Of a DNA stretch of 40,000 nt, positions 31,201-40,000 are shown piece by piece. Location of the stretch: positions 1 to 40,000 of the forward strand of contig JAHBMJ010004279.1 in NCBI GenBank assembly GCA_018398765.1. The letters run 5' to 3'. Below the pieces are notes generated by a model that had not been told where the DNA came from, did not search any database, and was given only the letters and a program-made list of their open reading frames with translations. The translations under genes and the position numbers were made by a program. Numbering within the stretch: position 1 is the first letter of the stretch; every line of letters begins with the position of its first letter. This stretch comes from Chromera velia (Eukaryota > Sar > Chromeraceae).

Positions 31201-34200
31201 GCCTCAGAAAGAAAAGGAGCCGCGACATGTTTCTTTTGCTTCTTCTCCTTTCTCCCTCCGACTCCCTCCTGACCAGGATCTCCCCACAAACCGAATGCAG
31301 ACCTGCAGTCAGACAAGCGATTTATAGACAATTTACGTTTGTCAACGATTTATTGCGATGCCCTCGTCCCACTCCGAGTGCAAGTCGACATCAGGCATCC
31401 AACCCCTAGTGCACTCAAAGCGAGAGTACTCTGCTTGAGTGCGAAATGAAGAGAAGCACGAAAGATGAGGCGCGGATCGTCTAAAAAATAATCGTCTCTT
31501 CGCCCTTTTCCTTCTTCTTCCCAAAATTCCTAGGAAGGGTGTGAAGCAATTTGGTCTGACTGAGAAAATGTCAAATTTCAGATCGGATTCAATTTTGCGA
31601 AAGGCGGCACACTGCATTCCCATCTATCCCCCCCCTCTCTCCCCGTGCCCTTCGCCTGACCGTCCATAAGCGCCCAGTCCGGACAGGCGAAGAGCCCAGG
31701 AATCCAGCAGAAGAAGGGAGGGGGTCGTGATCGGATGACGGTGGTCTGTCAGAGGGAAGAACAGCGGGACAAGGTCCAGAAAAGCGAGATCGAGAAGGGA
31801 AGGGACCGAGGCCACTAAAGGGTCCGTCAGACGAATTCCGCGTTTTTCCAACGCTACTCTGACGATTTTGGGTAACGGCAAAGCTTCTCCCCCCTTCCCC
31901 TTGACATCTCCTTCTTGTGTCTCTTCCTCCCCCACTACATTTTTAATTCTTTTGTCATTTTCCTTTGACGCTAGAAGGTTGCGAAGCTTGCTGAACTCTT
32001 CACTTTCAGAAGGAAAAGACCGTGAGGCCATTCGGAGAATGAGACGGCGAAAAAGACCCCCAAGAACGACGATGTGGGGTTCTGCAAGTTCCTGGAGAGG
32101 GGAACCAAGAGACCACTGCAATGCGTGGAGATTGTCTGCAAAGAGGCACATGCAAAGACTTCTTTTGTTTCGGAACGTCATAGAAAAAACACACGCAATG
32201 TCCCCCCACATCAATTCTTGCAACTCAAAGGAAGATAGACGGATCACGCAGGGATCAAGTCAAAGAGGGCTCCCTCTGTCCGGCCACGGTCTTTGCAAAC
32301 AGAAATTCTATTCGAATATGTTGTGCTCAGCTGCACTTTCTACATCTCTGCACGTGTCTGTCTACCATCTCTTAATTCTTTTTTTTGGTTTGCGAGACGA
32401 AATTAACCAGGGATCCAGAGGCACCAAAATATTATGAAGAAAACCCAGAACAACGAAAACTGACATCCCCTTCCTGCCGCCTTTTCCTTGGAGTCAGTCG
32501 CCCTCTCCAGAGCCAGGTAGACAGTGCACGCAAGAAGCAGCGATTGCAGACGGTCTTTTGTCTCTACGCCGCCTGCCGCTGCAGCTGCTGTGCGAATTCT
32601 GCAGAGAATCAGGAAAACCAAATTGAAAGACGTAAACGGAAAGAGCAATGGATGCACAATTGGGGATGGAACGTATTTGGATGATGGAGTCAAAAAGGGG
32701 TCGAGAAGGGCCCAAAGGGGGGGGGAAGCGTGTAGCGACTTCCTTCAATTCATCCTGGACACATCTCCACTCTCTGTTGGTCCTCGGGCACGCCCTCCAA
32801 CGAATGGGGCCCTCACTCCCTTCCTTGCACTGACCGTTCCACAATCTTCCAGCACTGTCTCGGGGTTTTTCCTTTGAAGAACGCGGCAATGTCTCTCTCT
32901 GTCTTTGGAGGAGGTTCAAAGACAAACGGGAGGTTTTCGTCTTCCAGGCCCTCATTCTCGAGGGGGTCCCCTTCCTCTCCCAAGGACGGCAGAACTGCCC
33001 CCTTTGTCGTTTTCGTTTTCTCCTTCTTTTCCTCTCCCTGCTCGTCTTCTTCCTCTTCTTCCTCGGTCAACTCCTCGTCGTCGTCCGCTGAAAGAAAAAT
33101 TTGGAAAGAGAGAAGGAATACAGAAAAAATACAAACAAGTGGAAACCGGCCTAAAGCGGCACCGACCGCCTTCAATTCCAATACACAAAAATTGCAAAAC
33201 AGAACTTATCCTTTTCAGTGGCCTTCTAGACTCGATGTGTGGATGCATTACTCCTCGTCCACCTCTGCCAAAAGCGCAACACTCAAAAAAGCCTACATTG
33301 TGTGCGTTATCAAAGTGGATCGGCAAAGACGGCGTTACACAGCAGGTCAGACAATCTTTCTGTCCTTCTAGCTCATCTCTATGAGACCGCTCTCCTCAAA
33401 TAAGCGTTTTTGAATTCTGCACTTTTGTGTTTGTTCCTGAATGCGCTTTGTTGCGGGGCAGAACTCGTTAAATGTCACCGTGGTTCATCTCTCTAATCCC
33501 GGAACCTTGTGGCCAAAACAAAAGTTTTCGACTGACCAAAATCAAATTCGGGTTCTTTTGTGCCAGTCTCTTCCGCAGATTGCGGCAGAGGGAGAGACCG
33601 CGATGCCTCTCCAGCGTCCATCGTCTCATCCTCTCCCTCATCATCATCTTCTTCTTCACTTTCTTCCTCTTCCTCCACCTTCTTTTCCTGCTTTGGACTG
33701 CTTGAATGCTTTCCGTTTGTAATGGGCTGCTGTGAGAGGAGCTGCTTGAGCAGTTTCGCCTCTGTATCTTCTTCTTCCTCCTCCTCTTCCTCTTCACTTT
33801 CTTCCTCTTCCTCTTCACTTTCCTCCTCTTCCTCCTGTTCATCGTCTCCCTCATCATCTTCTTCTGCGGAATCTGCATCGTCATTATCGTCCCCTTCTTC
33901 TTCTTCCATTTCATTCTTGTCCTCCGGCCGTTCCTCTTCTTCGCCGTCCTCCTCTTCCTCCTCTTCTCCATCCCCGTCTTCGTCTTCGTCTTCCTCCTCC
34001 TCCTCCTCCTCTTCGCTTTCTCCATCCCCCTCCTCATCCTCATCATCTTCTTCATCGTCTTCGTCTTCGTCGTCTTCATCATCCTCTTCGTCTTCGTCCT
34101 CATCCAAGTCCTCTTCGTCCTCCTCTTCCACAATCTTCCTCCGCTTGTCCTTCCTTGAGGCGTCTTCTTCCTCCTCCTCTGCAATGCGTCCGTTCGTTTT

Positions 34201-37200
34201 GTTGACGGTGGGAACATGGGCTCACTCACGCACACGTGCATATACGCAAAGAGAGGACACTCACATGTGCACAGAGGATGACAAGTAGAGCAAGAACATT
34301 GCCGAACACACGACATTGACTGACCACACAGAGAGAGAGTCACACAGACAAAATCGAAGTGAAGACAAAGCAGGAAAGAAGGAAAGAAAGAAGGTAGGAA
34401 AGAAGGAAGGAAGGAAGGAAGGAAAGAAACAAGGAAAAAAGGATGAAAGGAAGGAAGGGAGGCAGGAAGGCGGACTCACCTCCGAGGGCCCGTCTCCTTC
34501 TCTCTGCCTCCTTCTTCTTCAACCGTTCTGCAACACACAGAGACAAAAGGCGAAGGAACCTTTGTGTGAACCGAGGAGGATTTGTCGAATGATACTGCTT
34601 TTCGTGAAGTTGTTGTGCAGCAGAGAAGTCAGCCTCCCTCATCCACCACATATTCAGCTTTCAACGACCGACGTCCATCATTTGGTCTCTCGCTGAACGG
34701 GCGTTGCCCTCAGTTCTGGGCGCATGCAGATGCACTGCTGACAAAAATTCATTTTATTTTCTCTTCCCTTTTCCGTCAGAATCTAATACCAAACCCCAGA
34801 GATCGTCAGAGAGAAACAGTAATAACACTGAGGTGGAAGGACAGTTGGATCAAATTTCCCGCCTCCTTTCTTAATCAATGCAGTGTCTGTCAGTGGTCAA
34901 ATGATCTCTGTCAGTGGCCTTCGTAACGCAACCGACCGACCAGCTTTGTCCTTTGCGATTTCCTCTGGGGTTTTCAGACGTTCCTGCGGCCACGTCAAGA
35001 GGATTCAGGCATGCAGACTGAGGGACAGACAGACAGACAAGGAGGGAGGGAGGGAGACGGATCAAGAAAGAGGGAAAAAATCAATAGGGCCCCCCACAGG
35101 CAACCTGTCGGACGTGTGAAGGGTGATGACAATTTACGCCAGACACTAACTATTCCGAAACAACCCTCGCGATTTGCTACAGGAGAGAGGCTGACACCCC
35201 ATTTTCCTCCGTTTCCGTTCTAGTTTTCAGAAAGGAAAGCGGACTAAAACAGTGACCAACCGCCGCCTTTGCCCGTGCTTCAAACTGAAGAGTTGCAGCG
35301 AGTTTATCAAATTCGTCAGGCCCCTGTCCGCTCTCCCTCTCTTTTTGCTTCTCCTCTTCCCTGCATGCAACCGTTGCATGATTGGTATGACAACTGTCGT
35401 GAAACGAAGCAAGAAAACATGAGAGATATATGTCTATTCAGCAAGAGGCACTCCTGCGGCACGAAAGAAGAAAAAAGGACACGCCCTCTCGATACCAACC
35501 AACATGAATCACAGCCAGCCTCCGCAGAATCAATTACCAGAGATTGAATGCAGACTGCATGGGGCAAAGAGGAGAACGAGGGATCGGACACAGAGAGAGA
35601 CACAGGCCTCCCTCAAACCACGGGGGTTTTCAGAAGAAACAGTCAGTCTCCAAAAAAGGACGGAAAGGAGCCCAAAATCAAGCAGAACCAGAAAGGGTGG
35701 AGGGACCTATTCTTGCAACGAGCAGAAAAGCGTATGGGGGCCTGGAGGTGCGGCAGGTCCTCCTCCTTTTTCTTTTCCCCTTTTTGATACGCAAACCACA
35801 TGCATAAAAATTCCAATTCATTCGGTGTCCTATACCTGCACAGACCCATGTGACCATACACACGCATTTTTTCAAAGAGCATTACAATTGTTCCCCCCAC
35901 ATCATATTAATACATAGACCTGCCTACCTTGTCCCCCTAAATTGCAACAGTCCCTGCAGCCCCTTCCACTCTGAATCGAGAGCCGTCAGTCTATCGTCCA
36001 TCTCCATCTTCTCCCTCGCCTTTGCGGCCTTCGCGAGCTTGCTCTTGGCAACTATCTCTGCGTAGACCTCCTGAACTCACCAAGCAGAAAAAGACTGAGG
36101 AATGCGACCTCTGATAAGAGAAAAAAGAGGCAGCTCCACAAAAGGAAAGGGGGCAGTGGAAGGACGGAAGTCCAAAAGGATTGAGGAGAGGTGAAGGAGA
36201 GGGAAAAACAGAAGAGGCAAGAAGAAACAGAGGCAGACAGAGAAGAAAATGTAGAGACACATGCAAAGGGGGCGCCTGCATGAGAAATCAGAGGGAGGGG
36301 ACGGTTCGCGAGGAGAGATGCGTACTTCGATTGTCGGTCTGTCATGGCTCATGAAGACAGGTTCAGATCAAAGACAGACATACCCTTCGAGTCTTCTTTG
36401 GTTGTCCCTCCTTTCCCCCCTCCTCGTCTTCGTCCTCGTCTTCTTCCTCCTCTCCCTCTTCGCCCCCACGGTCCCTTTTTGCTCCTTTCTTCTCCCCACC
36501 GCCAAAGCGAGCCTCTGCCAGGTGCGCGTCCTCTCCGCCATCGCTGACTGCAACAAAAGAATGAATGCAATTCCATCAACCCGGAAAAAATCACAAGGTC
36601 CTCATCTTGCTCATGGCCAAAAGTTCAACTGCGCACAAAGCGTTTCATGAAGAGTCCTCATACAGCTGCACGACCACATTCTCTCCTTCCTGGTTTCGTA
36701 ATGCAGGACGAAAACAGCACTCAGTACAGGGCAACGAGACCTGTCATTGGAACTGGCGGCAGGACTGCCTCCTCCCTGCCTGCCTACCTGACTGACAAAC
36801 TAACAAACTAAGTGACTGACTGACTGACTGAGTGAGTGAGTGAGTGAGTGAGTGAGTGAGTGAGTGAGTGAGTGACTGACTGACTGGCTGGCTGGCTGAC
36901 TGACTGACAGGCTAACTGACTGACTGACTGACCGACCGACTGACTGACTGACAGTCTTCGCTTCCAAGGTCCCCAATCAGATCATCGTCTCCGAGGTGCT
37001 CTAGAGGTTTCCCCCCGTGGGTCAGAGAGAGGCCGCCCTCCCCTCCTCCTGGCTGGTCACTGAGGGAAAAGTTCTTCTTGGCCTTCTTCTGCCTGAGGTT
37101 CTGGAACCTTTTCAGCGCCCGTTCTTCGGCACCGATGGACTGGTCGCCCTCCCCGAACCTCTTGTCCACAAATCTGCATGCATGCACAAATCAGACAATC

Positions 37201-37794
37201 AAGCAATCCACTTGCCCGTCCATCGCTCTTTCCTACCCTCTCATTGCACACCGAGAAAAAAAAAGCAACGCCGGCGCTGGAAGAGAGGGATCGGCTTGAG
37301 GGAGACGGCGAGGCACAGCAAGGCAAATGGCGGGCCCCTCACACGAAACCAGAGTCAATAACCACCACTGACTTGTTGCTCTTGCTGTCTGCTTTGTAGT
37401 CTGACAGCAGCTGTCTTTTTCTCTGCAGAGAGGCAGGGGGGGTTATTGTGGCATAGAGAAGACCGTTGACAATGAGGAAGAATTTGAAAGGAGACAGAGA
37501 CGACGGAGGTTGGGGAGGAGTGCAAAAAAAGAAACACCGGCGTTATCAAACAGACTGATGCTCTGGCGTTCACAGGCTCAAAAGCACTGGAGGAAGCAGG
37601 AGTGGTGTGAAAAGGACAAAACAGTGTGGAGACATGCAACGCGGGGGGGAGGGGAAGAGAGAGACGGCACGACCAACCTCTGAAGTCTGAGCAGCACGCG
37701 CCTTTGCGCCCTTCTTTTTCTCCCCCTTCACTTTGTCATTGATGACGTTGAAATGTCTTTTTTTGTTCTGCTTCTCTTCGAAAGGGTTCACCAT
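28257..37794 (-). CDS. NOP14: NOP14-like nucleolar ribosome-biogenesis protein, 19 exons
   Basis: Exons (complement): 37678-37794, 37373-37422, 36953-37173, 36384-36547, 35928-36070, 35261-35360, 34941-34983, 34480-34527, 33537-34178, 32835-33087, 32465-32598, 31661-32135, 30879-31302, 30566-30585, 29872-30106, 29478-29600, 29137-29238, 28675-28747, 28257-28420. They join in frame to 1,176 residues. NOP14 acts in the nucleolus in the small-subunit processome for 18S rRNA maturation. Family marks in order: MVNPFE at 1-6; FVDKRFGEGD; LTHGGKPL; FGGG; EVYAEIVAKSKLAK; DEFDKLAATLQFEARAKAA with ERLKTPEEIA; LEN..ENLPFVFEPP; WKIVERIRT; FPLTDHRHPITTPSLLLL; LKALSLHYKKPI; KEARRSVSRQIRRDSEFIA; LERDQAEYKLMK. 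It exceeds the usual 800-900 residues because of a Glu/Asp tract (about 300-430) and a Gly/Arg-rich tail. Exon 13 is the least certain. Confidence 0.9.
29032..29073 (-). repeat. Intronic copy of the 3' edge of NOP14 exon 17 with its splice donor
   Basis: The 42 bases here match 29138-29179 with one difference. The original covers the last 40-odd bases of exon 17 up to its donor (GTCAGTCAG); the copy is followed by GTCAGG. It lies in the intron 106 bases downstream of the true exon end. Confidence 0.85.
30240..30253. repeat. GGAG/GGGA microsatellite
   Basis: A short GGGA array within NOP14 intron 14, extending from about 30228 to 30253. Confidence 0.6.
30643..30688. repeat. CA microsatellite in NOP14 intron 13
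   Basis: A CA/CGCA/TACA array between exon 14 and exon 13 of NOP14. Confidence 0.7.
34376..34470. repeat. GGAA/GAAA microsatellite in NOP14 intron 8
   Basis: Imperfect GAAAGAAGG-type array between exon 8 (ends 34480) and exon 9. On the gene strand it is a CTTT/CCTT array immediately after the GTGAGT donor. Confidence 0.75.
36790..36952 (-). repeat. Splice-donor-derived GTCA/CTCA microsatellite at the start of NOP14 intron 3
   Basis: On the gene strand the donor of exon 3 reads GTCAGTCAGTCAGTCGGTCG and continues as an array of GTCA-type units, then CACT units, then GTCA units again for about 160 bases. The array begins exactly at the splice site. Confidence 0.8.
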
Positions 37795-37799
37795 GGTCC

Positions 37800-38200
37800 A
37801 TCTACTTCAATTTGAAAACGTGTACAAATAGGAACCGGTAGAGTTAGATACGTCAGAAGGCCGTTTTCGAAGGCCCCTGCTTCTCTCCTGGCTTTTAACT
37901 CTGCTCAAACGTGCGCCTTTCTCTGTCTAACGAGGTCACAGAGAGAATGAAGCTGTCATAGAGAGCGAGATGGTGGTTTGGGGTGATCCCTCTGCGGAAG
38001 CCTGCTATAGCCTGCTGATGCCTGCTCTTATTCCTTCGCACTGGACCGATACTGCTTCAATGGGTCATGCTCGGGATTGCTCGCGGGTTAGCAAAGGAGA
38101 CGCGCGTGACGGCAACCATGCGCACGCCCAAGTGTCCAGACAGAAAATGACAAAAAAGTGCAGCCTCGTACAGCGCAGTGGTCAATAGTCAACAGTCGAT
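37800..38200. promoter_or_regulatory. Probable upstream region of NOP14
   Basis: Positioned directly upstream of the NOP14 start codon. Mixed composition, no TATA box or other motif that I can support. Confidence 0.25.
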
Positions 38201-39049
38201 CATAGTCGATCGCCTAGAAAAAAAATGAAAAAACGATCTAAAAAAAAAAAAAACACTCTACTTCACTCTACAAAGAAAAAGCTAAGAAACATGATGAATG
38301 ATGTAGAATCTAAAAAAGAAAAAAAGAGAGACTTTAAATGTATGGACTAAAAATTAAATTGTTATAACAAAAACCCTCCTGGTACTCCAGTAAACTTGAA
38401 ATACCGCGCTGTAGGCGCGCCGCGCTTAACTTGAACGTAGCACACCAAAGGCGTGAGCAAAATAAAGTACACTTAAATTTTTTTGTAGAAGGCGCAGACA
38501 GTCTGGAAACGCCTGTGCTGTAGGCGCGGCTAGCATTGAAAAATCTATTTCAAGACAAACTGGAGTGTCAGGGGGATTATAACGAAAGAGAAACATCAAT
38601 TAAGAATTTTTTTTTTAAAAAAGAGAAAGAAACACATCGTTAATTTAATACAAAAAACTCTAAAGTTTATCATCGTATTTTTTCAAAGATTTACGTTAAA
38701 AGAAAATTAATTGTACCATATCAACTATGTAGTACATTACATTGATTAATTTGATTGTTAGAGTAAGTATTAGTAAGTATAGAACATCTTCTAACAATTC
38801 TTCCAACTAACTATTAAACGAAACTACTAACAAACTAACATATTGCATAAATCTCAATCTCTTCATACCCTGGAATAAAATAAATCATTTATCAAAAGTG
38901 GTTTTTACTTTCCAATCGGACACAATTAAGAGTTACTTCAGAAAGTGATTCCAGTCTAATTTCCAGAAACATAAATTCAGCATGCATGTAAGTATCGAGC
39001 AGTGTCGCATTCGGAGTCAAACATCTTAAAATGTTTGACCAAACAAACG
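38201..39049. other. AT-rich non-coding DNA
   Basis: Long A/T runs and no open frame of interest, apart from the small TIR element listed separately at about 38370-38576. Confidence 0.4.
38370..38576. mobile_element. Small TIR element with GTAGGCGC repeats
   Basis: The left end (from 38374) CCCTCCTGGTACTCCAGT...CTTGAAAT is mirrored at the right end by ATTTCAAG...ACTGGAGTGTCAGGGGG, an imperfect inverted repeat of about 28 bp. TTATAAC occurs on both outer sides (38362-38368 and 38577-38583) and may be the target duplication. The interior has three GTAG(AA)GGCGC motifs and no coding capacity. Confidence 0.6.
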
Positions 39050-39349
39050 GCATCATTCACCGCACTTGAATTCATTTACAGAAAAGTTTCTTGGCGTTTT
39101 GGGGCGTTTACAGAAAAGGGATGAAGGAGACAAACACGTTGTCATCAAGAAATTCATACATATTGAATGCGAGATCAGTGACATGCACTGAATGAACATG
39201 CATGTATTCATGCAATTAACAACAAAGGCCAGTCGAGGATCTGCACAGGACTGAACTTTTGCAAGTGGTATGCAAGCACATTCATGAAATGATCCATCCA
39301 TCTCTGCACACATGCAATGGACCATGAACGCATAAATTTGTTCACCACC

Positions 39350-40000
39350 TCACCCCGGCGCACTTTCTCCCCCCTCACCCCCCGAACTTTCTGCCCCTCC
39401 CCCTTCCCCCCCTTCTTCCCCTCCAGACTTTCCACCTGAACCTTCCTCCGACGCCTTGCTTTCTCCTTCCGTCTTCCCCGCCTCCTCCTCCTCTGGAGGC
39501 TCGGGAGACACCGGAACGCTCTGAGCTTCCGCCTCTCCCTCCCCAGCAGGAGGCTCCGGCGTGTTGCCGTTGCTTGAGGCTTCGGGGGTCTCCAGGAGGA
39601 GACTGATGTTCTGACTGGCAGCCCAGAGGAAAAAGTCAAACACACCAACCTGCAGAGAAGGAAAAATTGAACGGTCGCAATGCACGCGATCCCCACGCGC
39701 TCAACAAACATCAAAAACGACTGCACCGAGTCGAAATCCAAGCAATAAAGCAGGGACAGAGACATTTGAAGGTGGGCACGGTAAATTGGCTTGGGCTTGA
39801 CTGAGAATGCGATTAGGCTCCGTTGCCAACCATCTTTTTCTCTCTTTTGTTTTCTGCTGCCAGCAGACTCCTCTGATCATCTACTGACTCATCGGTATGC
39901 AGGAGAATGCATCGATCCATGCACTAACTCACCGTTTTCTGTCCGAGGACCTGGGCAGATACAGTGGTTGCAGATGCTGCCCTCTTGACCATCTCAGCAA
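39350..40000 (-). CDS. Unknown protein, last two exons (5' partial)
   Basis: I do not recognise this gene. The upstream exon (39933-40000, continuing off the window) encodes AEMVKRAASATTVSAQVLGQKT and ends at a GTGAGT donor at 39932-39931. The last exon, 39350-39649, follows an acceptor CTCTGCAG and begins VGVFDFFLWAASQNISLLLE, an amphipathic or hydrophobic helix. It then becomes a low-complexity tail of Glu, Gly, Ser and Pro for about 75 residues to the stop. Phase is 0 at the junction. The tail is probably disordered, so it gives no clue to function; the rest of the gene lies beyond position 40000. Confidence 0.6.

Noticed and set aside
30739-31272. 177-codon plus-strand open frame
   Set aside because: It is antisense to NOP14 exon 13 and has no independent support.
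33560-34288. Poly-serine open frame of 242 codons on the plus strand
   Set aside because: It is the antisense of the acidic codon array in NOP14 exon 9.

Overview
This is eukaryotic nuclear DNA: genes are cut into many small exons by introns full of microsatellites, untranslated and intergenic stretches are long, and several transposon relics are present. The mixture suggests a free-living alveolate or related protist. A chromerid alga such as Chromera velia is my best guess, but nothing in the window proves it. All gene models were built by hand by matching splice sites and reading frames, without transcript data.

Layout. 1-854: the last exon of a glutathione S-transferase-like gene (+), preceded by a microsatellite-filled intron. 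1.4-6.1 kb: a repeat zone with a decayed non-LTR retrotransposon tail, a 1,074-bp Mutator-like element with a perfect 10-bp target duplication, a broken MYND zinc-finger gene, three diverged tandem units and another retroposon tail. 6.3-7.2 kb: microsatellites. 7.5-8.1 kb: a small unknown acidic-tailed gene (-). 8.6-11.7 kb: a five-exon secreted esterase of the PHB-depolymerase/CE1 type (+). 11.7-15.4 kb: no convincing genes, with AT-rich palindromic repeats. 15.4-21.5 kb: a twelve-exon secreted protein (-) with a MACPF-like region and one apparent frameshift. 21.9-24.45 kb: two copies of a TIR element, one carrying a nested CCGCGG-rich element. 24.9-26.5 kb: an intronless TPR+SET (SMYD-like) protein (+). 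26.5-28.25 kb: AT-rich, no genes. 28.26-37.79 kb: a complete nineteen-exon NOP14 ribosome-biogenesis gene (-), 1,176 codons. 38.2-39.05 kb: AT-rich, with a small TIR element. 39.35-40.0 kb: the 3' end of an unknown gene (-).

The genes do not form a pathway. Most introns share a striking signature: 5' splice sites usually read GTC, often GTCAGT, instead of GTRAGT, and 3' sites end in GCAG. In NOP14, 12 of 18 donors have C at +3 and 16 of 18 acceptors end in GCAG. The donor motif appears to have expanded into GTCA microsatellites at the start of some introns, and two exon edges with their splice sites have been partly duplicated into the neighbouring intron.
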